Shown: positions 34,973 to 47,632, counted from the first letter of the stretch. The stretch is 64,000 bases of DNA from Delphinapterus leucas (GCF_002288925.2 NW_022098069.1:81011730-81075729); one strand, 5' to 3'. The notes: a model not told the origin generated them from the letters alone. Program-made: numbers and translations.

Positions 34973-35469
34973 GTTTTAACAGGGAAAAAAAGACTTTTAG
35001 ATCCCTTTTTGGAGATAACAGTTACTTTTTGATGGATTCTAAGCTATAAATGACTTTGTCATATTTTCTGCATTACATCCTCCCAGAAAGAGAAAGGAAT
35101 AGTCTAAGTACCATTATTATTTAATCATTCCATGCACAGTGTTATATAGATCTATAATTTCCAAATCTGATTGATTTTTGGAATAGTTTTTTTAAGAATA
35201 CTGAACCCCATGATGCAACCTAGGCCTACTGAAAGAGAACTCCTGTGGATGGAACCTGACAACTTCTTGTTATAATTTTGTTTTGTTTGGGTCAAAACCC
35301 TCCTTTGATAACTGTGATAATCAGCCAGGATTGGGATCTGCTGCATTAGACTGCTTATACCTCTCAAATCAAATCTCCTAGCCAAAACACTTAACACTTC
35401 AGTCTTCACTTATCTCTTGCCACATCCTGGTATGTCTCTACTTAAATCCATATTTTTGCCAATTATTTT
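34973..35469. other. No gene or recognised repeat
   Basis: Spacer between a truncated SINE and an L2 remnant. The 85-codon minus frame at 35152-35409 has no motif. Confidence 0.45.
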
Positions 35470-36300
35470 ACCATTCCTAGCCACCTAGGACTGTAATAAC
35501 AAGCCTGTCATTGACTTTTGTTTCTCTCCTGCTTTTGCCTCTCCAATTTTCATCCAGTCTCCAAGACATATTGATTTTATTTCCACAATATTTCTCTCAT
35601 CTGTTTTCTCGTTTACATCTCCAGAGTAACTACTCTAATTCAACTCCCATCTCTCGCTAAGACTTTTTAGAGAGCCTATTCTTCCTGACTCCAAGACCAA
35701 TGCCACATAATCCATCCTACACCCTAGTCTCAAAGACCATAGCTTGGCCCTGATGAGACTTTTTCAAACATTTTTCTATAGCTCTTCATTTTCTACAATG
35801 TAAAGTGAGTATTCACAGGCTAGCATTCAATACCTACCATCACCTGGTCACTATATATACGATTTTACTTTGTCTCTCTTTTTCCCCTTTATGCAGCTAC
35901 TTGTTTGTCTCTTTCTCCCAAACCTGCTCTATACTTTTCAGCTTTACCTGTTTGCTTTTACCTGGTTTAGTAACCCGTTCATCTGATTTGTCCTTCCTCC
36001 TTCCCTATCTGTTCAAATATAATTTATATATCAAGCTAAAGTTCAAATGCCATCTTCTTCTTCAAATCTGACTTGATTTCACATGATTGCAGTGATCCAT
36101 TTATCTTCACAATCTTATTTCCTTATGTTACCGTATTTTGCATGTAGGTTTTCTGCCTTCATTGTTTGTAAGCTCACTGAAAGTTGAAACTGTAAATCAT
36201 TCGACTTTCTCTGCTCTAGAATGCCTGGCACAATGCCGTGCCCACGATTAGGGCTCAGCAATTTATGGAATAAAGTGGTGGGTGCATGAATAAATGGCTA
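35470..36300 (+). mobile_element. L2 LINE 3' remnant
   Basis: Worn but collinear with the L2 3' end: TTTTCATCCAGTCTCCAAGA, CATAGCTTGGCCCTGATGAG, AGTTCAAATGCCATCTTCTT, GCCTGGCACAATG, and GCTCAGCAATTTATGGAATA near the end. Its last 91 bp (36186-36276) have a near-identical second copy at 37464-37554. Confidence 0.65.
36186..36276 (+). repeat. Source copy of a 91-bp local direct duplication
   Basis: Lies in the natural context of an L2 3' end, from GAAACTGTAAATCATTCGAC to TATGGAATAAAGT. The second copy at 37464-37554 differs by five transitions in 91 bases, far too few for two independent L2 copies. Confidence 0.85.
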
Positions 36301-37463
36301 TACTGAGAATCACAAAATAGCAGTAAAATGACTACCCAGGCATCACTAAAACCTGCTTACAAGATTCTAATGGGAGAAATTGAGAGTAATAGAGCAATGA
36401 ACATTAATATTTTCTAAGAATTATCTCCCTTTAATGAGATGAATAAGTGATTATCTCTGCCTGAACGTATGGTGACAGAGTATGTAGAAAGCTCTACTTA
36501 GTGATTATTTAAAATGAACTTATTTCCATCATAATATTTAGGTAAATGAATTTCAGGTATAAGATATTACATAGACTCGGGCAAGATATTTTTCGTTTCT
36601 ATTTTTAAACAATTCTTATCTGGAAAAAATAACTATTTTTAAGATTAGGTAGTAAATATTTATAAACATTTCTGAAAGAAAATTACCCAATACATTTGTG
36701 TCAGTTTCAGGCAAAAATAAGTACTTATCTCTGCATTTATTATATTAGACCACTAGTAACTTGCTCTTCAAAGTAGTTGTCATTTATTGAGGAAAAACTT
36801 GCCTCTTATGGAGTTTGTTTTTACCTATCTTAGACTATGATACTAAAGACATTTTGTTCTTTAGAGGTAGTAATATATACATGCTATTTAAATACAAACA
36901 ATTTGGTCTGCATATTGTCAAGAGTTTATGTTTATCAGCAGTGAATAACAATTATTATACAAGTGCTCTGCAATAGACCTTCAGATAACAGGAAATCTAT
37001 TCTAAAAAAATGCAATTCATTGTTCATGGTTTAGATTTTAAGGAAATATTTTTGAATATTAGTTTAAATAAATAAATGACCTCTGAGGGTCTTCATAGAA
37101 TCCATGTTAAGGTAACCTGAGGCCAATGATTACAATCTTAGATTTTCCCTTATGTTTCATTCCTTTCTGTTCATGCTCTCTTAATAATAACTCCGGTTAC
37201 TATCATTCCTCCCCAGGCTGCCAGAAACTGCTAATGGACTATGCTCATTCTTTTTTGATCCCTAGATGTTGTTCCCTTGGCGTTATTAGTTTATTTGTTT
37301 GGTTTTGAAGACACTATAATATCCCTTAAAAAAAACAACTATGGATTGCTGTGAAAGCTCTGGCTTCTTTATCATGCTACTAAAGTTAGTCCCCTCCATG
37401 TCACAAAATAAACTCATTCTGTGGTGCTTCTTTTCCCTCCATTTAAAAATGTTCTTTATTACA
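36277..37463. other. No gene or recognised repeat
   Basis: AT-rich sequence. Short frames (60-62 codons) near 37126-37529 have no motif. Confidence 0.45.
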
Positions 37464-37652
37464 GAAACTGTAAATTATTCAACTTTCTCTGCTCTAGAAT
37501 GCCTGGCACAATGCCGTGCTCACAATTAGGGCTCAGTAATTTATGGAATAAAGTACATACCACAGCATACTGAGGGAGATACAAGTACTTCTATACCACT
37601 GGTGTGATAACAACAGGTTAGGGAAGTTACTGCAATTGAGTATTTGCCAAAT
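37464..37652. repeat. Composite patch: direct copy of 36186-36276 joined to inverted copy of 38960-39057
   Basis: 37464-37554 matches 36186-36276 in the same orientation (86/91). After two bases (AC), 37557-37652 matches the reverse complement of 38960-39057 (three substitutions and a 2-base gap in about 98). The matches end abruptly at both outer sides: left flank CTTTATTACA, right flank ACTTTAGTAC. The two parts show a similar low divergence, so one event may have built both. Confidence 0.85.
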
Positions 37653-38749
37653 ACTTTAGTACAATTTACTAAATTATTAGTAAATAATTTAAATACATCA
37701 GTAATAAAGACATCAGTCCTTAGTAAAAAAATAAAGTGTTATGCTTTTGTTTGTTTTTTTTTCTGACATTCTACCTATTTGATGTGCAATTACCTAGCAT
37801 GAACTACATGACTATATAGGGTGATAGTTTTCATGTGCCTAGGAGCAAGCAAGAATTTAATCCACTGAAACTGGAAAGACAGGTAATTTTATTCATTTTT
37901 TGTAGGCATCAAGTTAGCTGAGATCCTTTTGTTTACAACAAAAATCTATCTCAAAATAGATTAAACACCATAAAAGGAAGTTATCGGATTATATAGCTAC
38001 ACTCTAGGATAGACATGGCTTTAATTTGGGCTGGATTCCAGGACATAAAGGATGCCATTAGTATGCCAGGTCCTTTCATTTTCTCTTTCCTATGACTAAA
38101 TTTCCTTCAGAAATGTAGTTGTAGCTCACACTCTCTTTATGATTTGTGATCCTAGAAAACATAGTGGTATTTTCTGATAGCCCCAGTGACCCAGGTACAG
38201 CTCTGGTTCAGCAAAATGTTGACAGCATGGACAGCATGATTGGTAGATTTACCAAGTGGGAGGGGAAGTTTCCAAGAATAAAATCATGCAGGGATGACAA
38301 CAAGCATCTAATATTGATGATAGGTAGGTGTCAATCAGCAACTCTAAAGGTGCAATAATAGGTAAACATCTGAGGAAAGAGTCACCAAAAATGGACCACC
38401 TGCTAAAATACTCTAAATACTCTAAAATAGGACGAAGTCTTATTGGAAAGACTAGAGACATTGAGAATTAGATTTTGCCAATAAGTGCTAATTTCTTTTC
38501 TTCTCTGAGATGAAACATCAACTTCCTTGCATAATGTCTTTTTGACCAGGATATAGTTCATATTCTTTTCTTCTAATACTCCCTTCTCTTTTGAGAAATA
38601 ACCCTCTTCACATGTGCTTACACTTGTTTCTACAGTAATAGCTAACTGGAGAGGCTTTCTGTATCTTTTCCACCTACCTTTCTTTACTTAACTAATCTAT
38701 CACTATCTTATCTTTTAAATGTGTCTTGAGTACATTATCATCACTCTAC
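37653..38749. other. No gene or recognised repeat
   Basis: AT-rich sequence. Frames at 38146-38358 (+) and 38249-38461 (-) are short and without motifs. Confidence 0.45.
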
Positions 38750-38945
38750 CTGTCATGACACTAATTAAGGCTGCCATCACAGAGAACCTCCACTACTGAA
38801 ATTATCTCTAAAGTATTCTCAATGCCTTCATGTTTCCCCTTCTTACATATGGTCACAGGGTGAGGGTGCTAAAAAGCATATCTAAAGCATATCTAACCAA
38901 GTGACTGGCCTACCTTAAGTCTGTAGATGGATAGGTGGCTCCCAT
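38750..38945 (+). mobile_element. Possible L2 remnant
   Basis: AAGGCTGCCATCACAGAGAA, CCTCCACTACTG, and AAAGCATATCTAACCAAGTG ... GGCTCCCATCAAC faintly follow the L2 order (GCCATCATCACC ... GACTACTGC ... CAAATCTGATCATGTCACTC ... GGCTCCCCATC). L2-like text may resume at 39120-39235. Confidence 0.4.
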
Positions 38946-38959
38946 CAACTACATTCATG

Positions 38960-39057
38960 ATTTGGCAAATACTCAATTGCAGTAACTTCCCTAACCTGTT
39001 GTTATCACACTCCAGTGGTAGAGAAGTACTTGTATTTCCCTCGGTATGCTGTGGTAT
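38960..39057. repeat. Inverted partner of 37557-37652
   Basis: Starts ATTTGGCAAATACTCAATTG and ends GGTATGCTGTGGTAT. Together with 37557-37652 it forms a 96-98 bp inverted repeat about 1.3 kb apart, with 3 substitutions and one 2-base gap. Confidence 0.88.
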
Positions 39058-39234
39058 TAGGTAGCTCCATGTAGTGATTGCTCCAATGCAAACATAGTTA
39101 ATACCTCTTGCTTCAGTTCCACTTTCCTACATATATTTCTATCATTGCATTTACACAGAGTAACATCTGTCTACATGCCTCACTTTCATTACCCACATTA
39201 GGCTCTGTTTCTTGTAGGTATAATCTATGACCTT

Positions 39235-39405
39235 GCTATTCAAAGTGGTATTCTATGGACCAGGAATATTGGGTTCAACCCAGGAGCTGTTTAGAAATGA
39301 AGAATTTTGTGCCTCATCCTAAGCTTATTGAATCAGAATATGAATTTTAACAAAACGTTCAAGCAATTCAAATGTACTTTAAATTTTGAGGAACACTGAT
39401 TTATG
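39235..39405 (+). mobile_element. MER5-type hAT-Charlie remnant
   Basis: TATTCAAAGTGGTATTCTAT, GGACCAGGAATATTGGG, TTGAATCAGAATATGAATTT and GAGGAACACTGAT resemble the MER5A/B body and end. More diverged than the copy at 18848. Confidence 0.6.
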
Positions 39406-39809
39406 ACATATTCCTTGAATGTTAATACCAAGCATCTACCATTGGTACTTATACTTGGTGTATAGTAAATTATTTATATATTTTGGATTTAATTGAAATA
39501 AGTTTATTTACATCATGATTTTTTTTTTTTTTTGAGCCTCTGTTAAAAATCCTCACTCTTCCTGGGGTGTTTTGCCTCCTAAGAAAATAAAGATCCTGTG
39601 ATTATGTCATATTCTCAGACAACAGATTTAATATTTGGCTACATCTCTTCCTCTAAACCCCAGAAAAATTTTCCCTATTTCCTCTAAGCTCACTAGTTAA
39701 CCCTGAAATAGAAAGCAGTGGTAAGGAAATATATTAGTAAGAGTCCAAGCTGAGGTGCAGCCCGTTGCAGGAGATTAATTGCATTATCGGCCTTCAGTTT
39801 TATAGCATT
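39406..39809. other. No gene; short T run
   Basis: AT-rich, with a 14-T run at 39520-39533. Confidence 0.4.
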
Positions 39810-40211
39810 TGGTCATGCCCTCCCATACGGACTTTGAGCTTGAGCACATGATTGCTTTAGCTAATGGAACAAGGACACGTTTGATGTGAGCAGAGCTTGT
39901 GCACTTCCATTTCCTTCTTGCTCTTTGCCTTCATTATTAGAACAAGGAACAGAGCCCAGTAGGCATAGTTGTAACAGTCGAGGCCTAGACATGACAGAAG
40001 GCTAAGCCAAGATCAGAAAAGCCAACTTGTAGCTGATGAACAGCTGACTAAAGACAGGATTGAATCCCATGGTCCCAGGTTAGGTCAGCGGGACTGTCCA
40101 GCTGACACACAGAACCATGAGCAAAAATATTTATTACAATATTGTTGCATGTCACAGAGATTTTGTGGTTGCTTTTTTGCAACATTATTGGGATAATAGA
40201 TAACTGCTACA
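39810..40211 (+). mobile_element. MLT1-type MaLR LTR, diverged
   Basis: CATACGGACTTTGAGCTTGA, GATTGCTTTAGCTAATGGAA, ATGTGAGCAGAGCTTGTGCA, and the end AACATTATTGGGATAATAGA, TAACTGCTACA follow the older MLT1 LTR order. The non-coding LTR alone is visible. Confidence 0.6.
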
Positions 40212-41973
40212 GCAGTCAGAAGTATAACTGTTCAAGTACACTCAGTTTCCTTTGAGGTTCATTCATAACTTGAATAATTTTTATAGTGCTTAAACTTGAA
40301 AATGAACAAAAAGTGTTCTCTATACTTAAAACCTTAGTTATAAATCTCAATAATAGGAATAAAAAGAGAATTAGTTTACAGATATGATAAAACTGTTCTC
40401 AAAAGTCTTTGAATCTCTGTAGGGACTGGGGTAAGCATTCTTTATTTTCTTCTAGTTAGAGGATCCCTACCTCTGGGTTCAGAAGGTCAGATAAGATTGC
40501 TTACCTAACTATTGGGTAAGAGTTGCCGAAAATTACAGATATATAACATAGATACAGCAAGAAATTTGTTAAAATTGGAAATGAGGTAGTCGTATGACTA
40601 GATACTTCTAGGAAAGGAAGGACAGAGGGAAGTTTTGCTATTTAAACACTTTTCTTGTTAGGGGTCTCATAATTCTTAATTGGGAAGTCTATTATTTAGA
40701 TTGTACTTTTGCTAATTAATCTTTTATCTTTCAGATGGTTTGAATTATATTTATTAAAGAAAAAAATCAAAGATTTTTGTGAAATCTAGTGGCTGTACTT
40801 GTTTCTTAATGATACTTAAACAACAAATGGCTGAAGTATTCACACAGCAATGAGGTTACAATGAAAATTACTTTTGAATAAAATTATATGTTAATTCAGC
40901 CAAAGCATTTCATTCAGCCATTGGCCAAAGCCTGGAGATGGGAGTAGTAAGGTGGAGTAGGCAGCAGCTGGGAGTTATCTGCCAATACTCACAGCAACTG
41001 TGGAATGGGCTTATCACTAGCGAAGGCGATCTGGGCAGATCTGGGAGTTTCAATTTTCCTGATTATAAATCTGAAGTTTCTATTCCTGAATATTTTCCTA
41101 CTCAGTCTCCTTTTATGCAATCAAGTATCAGTATTGCTCCTGATGCTTCAGATGACTGTGACTCTCTTCCCCAGATGGAAACCAAAATATCATTATTTCC
41201 CATCCAGTCTGCCTAGGTGAGGCGCCATAAGAACAAACAAAATGACTCTCTGATTTTCAGGCAAAATTCTACCACAATGCCTAGGAATTATTGGTGATTT
41301 TTCTTCTCTCATATTCTTAGGCTGTTCTGTAACATGCATTGTATGGTATGCATTTATCAGTTTCAGCTTGGCCTGAGTCTACTATTTACTCCAAACTTTT
41401 CCAAAATTAGATTATAGCAATTGTAATCTAATCAGTGAAAAGTAAAGTACAGTTTTCTTCCTTAAACTAATGAAAGTTAAGTAAATTTTATTACTGTGGC
41501 TTATATATTTTTAATTATAGAACTACAAAATAGGTTTCATTTATCTTTTAGATATTTTTAATAACCACTTTTATAAAATAGAATAATTATGTTTTAGCTG
41601 TTCTTCTTTAATTGGATCTTCTAGTACATCTGTGTAAATAGATCAAGGAAGGAATGTGAGAGTACTTTTTACGTTTTTTGTCTCCTCTACATCCCTATAA
41701 GCTAAATATCTATGCTGCAAGAAGCTTACTAATATTTCAGAGAAACAATGTAAAGTGGGGGTTGATTTACTTTTTCCTTTAAATGTGATAACTATTTACT
41801 AAAGACTATGTGTCTTATGTGTAGGAGATTAGAGGTCTCAAGATTGCACTAAGCAAAATCTAAAAGAAACATAGTATTGATACTTAACAAAATGACGACA
41901 CCAATCATGGAATATTACCTGTTACAACTCTATCAAGTCATTACTTATAGATTAATCCATTTTCATTCTAAAA
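40212..41973. other. No gene established; one Ser/Pro-rich frame
   Basis: The frame at 40938-41216 (92 codons, plus) codes for SGSFNFPDYKSEVSIPEYFP and a Ser/Asp-rich end. It is more protein-like in composition than most frames here, but has no recognised domain, no second exon and no poly-A. I treat it as unproven. Confidence 0.4.
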
Positions 41974-41983
41974 TATGTAGGCA

Positions 41984-42333
41984 GGGACTTCCCTGGTGCA
42001 CAGTGGTTAAGAATCCGCCTACCAATGCAGGGGACTTGGGGTCGAGCGCTGGTCCGGGAAGATCCCACATGCTGCAGGGCAGCTAAGCCCGTGCACCACA
42101 ACTACTGAGCCTGCGCTCTAGAGCCCGCGAGCCACAACTACTGAGCCTGCCTGCCACAACTACAGAAGCCTGCGCACCCCCAGTGCCTGTGCTCCGCAAC
42201 AAGAGAAGCCACCTCAATGAGAAGCCTGCGCAGTGCAATGAAGAGTAGCCCCTGCTCGGCGCAACTAGAGAAATCCCGTGTGCAGCAACAAAGACCCAGC
42301 ACAGCCAAAAATAAATAAATTAATTTTAAAAAT
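41984..42333 (+). mobile_element. CHR-type SINE, long form
   Basis: Starts GGGACTTCCCTGGTGCACAG, has a weakened B box GGGGTCGAGCGC, several CACAACTACTGAG repeats, and a tail AAAAATAAATAAATTAATTT. Ten-base target duplication TATGTAGGCA (41974-41983 and 42334-42343). More diverged than the short-form copies, so older. Confidence 0.93.
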
Positions 42334-42343
42334 TATGTAGGCA

Positions 42344-44539
42344 TATTATTAAAAGAAAAGGTGTATTCTGAAAATCGAATAGAATTATTTCAGAAATGTT
42401 GTTTTGTGTCAATACAATGGTTGACTTCTATTGTCCAATTTCAGTTTTGAGAAAATTTCTAAAAGAATCAATATTTCGTTTGCTATTTTTAGGAGTTTAA
42501 TATCTTTGACTACTTTATCACTTCATATCCATTTATGTAATGTTCATCCAGTGTTCAGATGAGTGGAATATCCCTAATATTCTTCCTACTTTAATAGCTG
42601 AGGAAAACCAATAAATTTCTTAGCCTATCTACAGAAGTTACACAGAGTCTTAGGCAGACCAATAGTCTAAGAACATGAAAGTGACAGAATTCTCATCCAA
42701 TCAATTGCTCTGCCTCTACTCAAGAATTGACCTATTTCATTACAAATTGTAAAATGCTATACCAGCCAGGTGAGTTGGATAATACAACAATTATCTTCTG
42801 ATATAAAGAAAACTGGCCATCTGGAGAAATTAGGCACAAAAGCCAACCATACAACCAAAACAAACACAAAAACAAAAAATAAAACACACGCAAAAAATTA
42901 GCCTAAGTATTACACTTTCTTACCTAAAGTATTTGTTTCATTGAAAGCATCAGTTTTCATATATATATTATTGTATTTTCATGTATATCTCTACTTAACA
43001 TGCTGATAACATAATAGTTGTGTTCACATAACAAAAAAGGATAAATTGTATATGATTCCTGTTTTTCCCTTGAAATCTTTATGCAACTATGGAAACTAAA
43101 CAATACATTTTAAATATATTGTTAACCTTGGTCCCAAATAAGTAACAGCTAAATATAGAGAGTATCAACACAATCACTTAAGATGTCATTAATAAAAATT
43201 TATTCAATATTTTATGCTAGCCATTGTTTTCACAGAATTTGCTTCATCTTGCATCTTTGTGTTTCATAATTTCAGAGATCACTAAGATAAACCTACAAAA
43301 TAAAATTTTACCTTTTGATAGAAATTAAATGCTTGACTCCCCCAAATAAAGGTGTTTTGAAAGAAATGGCAAAAAAAGTGCTAGTATGCTGAGGATATAT
43401 TAAGACTCAAAATAATCTGTTCATAGTTTTAAAAAAAGTTGTTCCTGGAATTTTCTTCATAACAAGATGAACAGAACATAAAGTCCAGTGGGGCCTCTTA
43501 GTCATAAAAAAAAGTGCATCAAGAGGTGAAAAATGAAGTTATTCTCACACCATTATTTCTGGCATACTACATAATGCATATGCATTAGTGACAAAAATTG
43601 TTATGCTTCTTTCACAGATGAATAAAAATACAAATAATCTATCCAAATAAATTTGGTCAAAAGGAGAATGGCAAAAATATTATCTTATGCCTGAAAGATA
43701 AACAATCAAGGGATTGATTAAACAAGAAAATAAAAAGCTTTTAAAGGCCAACCACAGAACTCTCCCTGCCAATAATCCTCTATTATCCAAGCTCAGGGTC
43801 ATGAGTTAGAATTGTCCTGCCAGTACAAAGATAAATTGTAGTCCAAAATGTCTATGCCAAGAAATATCCAGAGCTGGAATCGGAAATATCCCAGGAGGTT
43901 AAAAGAAGAACACTTTCAAAGGCTTTTTAGCAGAGCAGCTGGTGTCATCACATGGTCAGAGAAATCTTAGGCGGCATGGTTGCTCCAACTTTATTGTTGG
44001 GTTCACCTGCTTCATTCAGGGTTGATGGAATCTCTATCCTTAATGCTCCTTGTCTAGACTTCAATATTTTCAAAAGTATTCTAACAATTCCAGTCAAAAT
44101 CTTAGGTCTTTAAAAGAGATATACTAAAATATTTTACCAGTTGGTCAAACGTCATTTTGCCATCCTCTCACAGAAAGCAAATGTTCCAGTTATTCAATTC
44201 CTTTATTTTGGAATTTTCTTTATCCTTCACGTTCATGTTTTTCAAAGAGAAAATCAACAACTTAGGAGTTTAGATTCTCAGTTGACTAAATTGCTGTATT
44301 GCAGGGTCCTGCAGCTTATGCCATTCCACATCGGGTAGTAGATTTAGATAGTGAACTGCAAAGCTGCCACCTGTGATCTGATAAGTAAAGTAAATAATAA
44401 CCATCTATCTAATCTAGAATGAGTAAGTATAAATTTATAAGGTGTATCCTTATATATCATTACAAAAACAGGATAATGCTGACATGGAAATGAATTCTAT
44501 TGGTAGCACAGGTAGGTGGATGTCAAAATGGAGACTGTT
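42344..44539. other. AT-rich sequence without recognised features
   Basis: About 2.2 kb. No repeat family or exon signature identified. Confidence 0.45.
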
Positions 44540-44544
44540 TATTC

Positions 44545-44800
44545 TAGTGGGTAAGAACTCTTAATCCTGGTTTTACACCCAGTTCCATGGTTAGCATCAA
44601 CCATGAGACCATGGACAAGTTAATATCTCTAAGCTTTAAATTCCTCATATTTAAAATTAGGTTAATTTAAAATATTTTAAAATTTTAAATAATATTTAAA
44701 TAATTTTAAGTATCCTCTGCCTCAGAGGATTGTTGAGAATATTAAGTAAGTTCCTGTGAGTTTAACATGCAGCACAATGCCTGGTGTATTATAGTATCAT
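44545..44800 (+). mobile_element. MIR SINE remnant
   Basis: GGTAAGAACTCTTAATCCTG, ATGGACAAGTTAATATCTCT, TCTGCCTCAGAGGATTGTTG and CAGCACAATGCCTGG follow MIR from the tRNA-like head to the 3' end. An AT-rich ATTTTAAAAT segment is expanded in the middle. Confidence 0.7.
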
Positions 44801-44824
44801 GCCAAAAAATAGACTATGCTCTAT

Positions 44825-44975
44825 ATCTATATTTTATCATTTAGTGAGTACCTAATATATTCCAGACAAACTATTTTGTTCTTGAATTATTCCAAATCAT
44901 TACAACAGTCCTATAGTTTGATATAATTAGCCTCATTATATAGATGTGGATCTTGAGGTCCAGAAAGGGTTTTAT
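44825..44975 (-). mobile_element. MIR SINE remnant
   Basis: AGTGAGTACCTAATATATTC, CCAGACAAACTATTTTGTTC and CATTATATAGATGTGGATCT follow the complement of MIR (TACTATGTGCCAGGCAC ... ACAGATGAGGAAACTGAGG). It lies back to back with the plus-strand MIR. Confidence 0.6.
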
Positions 44976-45617
44976 TGCACAAATTTATATGATTATTAAG
45001 TAGTTTCATAACAATCGGACCTATATCGGTCCAATTATTCTTTTGTTTCACAGGTGTAATTGGAAGCAAGAGTTCTGATAGTAAAATACATCTCAATTGT
45101 ATGTGACCTGAATAGAACGTGACCTTTTCAGACCCAGTTGGAACCTAGTTGTGGATCTGGTACCTCCTAAAGATACTACATGTGGAAAGGACATCTGCCT
45201 CTCGCTTCCAGATATTATTCCTATTTACAAGACACAATAAAATTTGCATCAGAAAATGTGATTCCTCTAAGTTAAACACGTGTTCTACAAATGTGTTTCT
45301 CTTTTAAAATACAAATATTCCCAAGGAGAGATAAGAGCTATAAGAAATTAAGAAATCTTAGTCTCCGTATTTTTTGTTTGTTTGTTTAAGAATTTTTTTC
45401 CTTGTTTTCATAATTTCCAGAGAAGACTTACAGCAATGGAAACCATATTGGGTGCCTAAAACAGTGAAAATGAAAACAACTTAGATCACCAAAGATAAAT
45501 TTCTAGTTTTAAAATGATATTCAATATCTGGCTTGTCTTTTAAAGCAATTCTGTATTATTCCAAATCCCTGTTGAGTCTCTGCTTCCTGAACATGAACTA
45601 TTTAACAATTTGTCTAG
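44976..45617. other. No gene or recognised repeat
   Basis: Plain AT-rich spacer. Confidence 0.4.
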
Positions 45618-45789
45618 GGGGTAGGGGAGGGATAAATTAGGATTTGGGGATTTGCATATACAAACTACTATACATAAAATAGATAAGCAACAAGGTCCTA
45701 CTGTATAGCACAGAGAATTATATTCAATATCTTGTAATAAACCATAATGGAAAAGAATGTGAAAAAGTTTATATATATAGAGAGAGAGA

Positions 45790-45829
<40 letters not shown>

Positions 45830-45905
45830 GAACTGAATCACTTTGCTCTATACCAAAAACTAACACAACATTGTAAATCAACTATACTTCAGTCACAGAA
45901 AATTT
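45618..45905 (+). mobile_element. L1 3'-UTR tail
   Basis: AACTACTATACATAAAATAG, AGCAACAAGGTCCTACTGTA and TAGCACAGAGAATTATATTC, then the end AATCAACTATACTTCAGTCA. Same L1 3' end as at 3086. A TA/GA/CA microsatellite at 45769-45829 splits it. No clear target duplication. Confidence 0.88.
45769..45829. repeat. (TA)n(GA)n(CA)n compound microsatellite
   Basis: TATATATA, then six GA, then about 16 CA and TATATA, at the same L1 3'-UTR site as the TA/TG tract at 3217-3255. Confidence 0.93.
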
Positions 45906-45910
45906 TTTTT

Positions 45911-47632
45911 GTCATGAAGGCAGCCAGAAAACTCTTAGACTCAAACTGCCGCAGCAACCTTGAAGCCGATCAATACTCTACACCTCAAAACAACTCTCTA
46001 TGCAACTCTTTTTATAAAAGAATACAAAGGATGCTTTTAAAGAATGTTCTGGTAAACACCAGATTTATCATCTCAAGTAGCTATGTCCCAAAGGATCATC
46101 TTATCTATCATAATGTATATTTAAATTTGTGGTGATGTAGATAAAAGCCCAGACTTTTAAACAGAGAGTATAGATACATAAAGAGATTTTCTGAAAAGGT
46201 TATGACAATAATAGCATTTAACCATTTCAAAATGGTTACCAGATAACCAAAGTATAAATTCAAAAGTGAGATATTCACAATCAGATATTTTACTAAAATT
46301 TTTAATCTTTTTCTAATAATATGTAATTATTAAAGATAATTCCATATTTTTCACTTGGAAGTCATTACAATCATAATTTTTCAAATAAAAATGCAGTTTT
46401 TAATAATATTCAGATGAAATCATAGTAAAATAAATAAATCAGCAAGTTTGCATCACTAAGGAATGGAAGCAGATTTTCAGAACTCTAGAAACTTTCAGTG
46501 ACAAGGCTAGGATTTTGACTAGTTTAGCTGTTGAGAAGCTTGTTTCCTTCTTTACATCTTCTTGTCATCTTATTAAAAATGAGGCAGAAAAAAATTTAAG
46601 TCTCAACACATCATACAAGTTAAGATTTTTATGACTCCTATTGGGACCATACAAACCATCAAGTCATTATAGTATGTTCTCCACAGATCAAGTAATGAGG
46701 TGAGAAGCAGCTTCATTTCTGCTTCCTCCAAGTTGGAAAACATGGAACAAAAATTGGACAGACACAAAGTGAGCCATGATCCACATGCCGTTGTCTGAAC
46801 TCTGAGAAAAAGAAGCATTACACATGCGCACATCTGCATAAGACCATATGCTTCCCAGATTCCTGCTAAAGAAGAAACTAATTCTTTACGATTCAGGGGA
46901 ACACAGCCGATCCCTAAGTACAACTGCAGAGTGGGAGCCATAGAGAAGGACCTACAGAGAATAAAGTCGCAAAGAATTGCTAATAGCAATTGCACATTTC
47001 AAATGTGAAAATTCTTTTTAATATATTTGCTTTGTTTGAGAACAATCACTCTTTCTACCCCCCTGTATTTTTATTTCAGGTAGTATAATCCTTTCTTGAG
47101 CTTCATAATTGTAAACCACAGGGCCAAATGCCATGTGGTCTTAATAAAAATTAATCTGACCTTAAGCAGAAAAACCAGAGAAGACTGTTTGCTTTTAAAT
47201 TCCTTTCCAATATCTTTCTCTCCTAAATATTTATAGTTATAAGTATCTGTTGCGTAAAATATATAATATTATGTTAATAATATTATATATATTATATAAA
47301 TAGAACTCTTAGCTAGCCATTTAAAATTCTTAAATACCATCTCCTCTGAAAACTTCATACATGCTCAAAACTAACCTGCCTGCTGGCTATAGTCAACAAA
47401 ACACCTCGCCCACAGACCCGTGTAACAAGTGAGGACAGGATCTTCCAACATCCAGACGCCAAGATGAATTTACACGCTCAATTTCTTTCCTCCTGAAACA
47501 TTGAAACTGATGAATATTTTTACAAATCATACAACTGGTTTCTCAAAAAAAAGTCACCAAGGAATTACCAAAAAGACAGAGCAGCACAGAATCTCTTGGA
47601 GTAACTTCCTTTGGACATCAGAAGATTTTTAG
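45911..47632. other. No gene established; AT-rich hairpin at 47259-47290
   Basis: The minus frame at 46603-46995 (130 codons) is one of the longest outside repeats but is rich in Leu/Cys and lacks a known domain. At 47259-47290 ATATATAATATTA and TAATATTATATAT form a 13-bp perfect stem with a 6-base loop. Confidence 0.45.
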
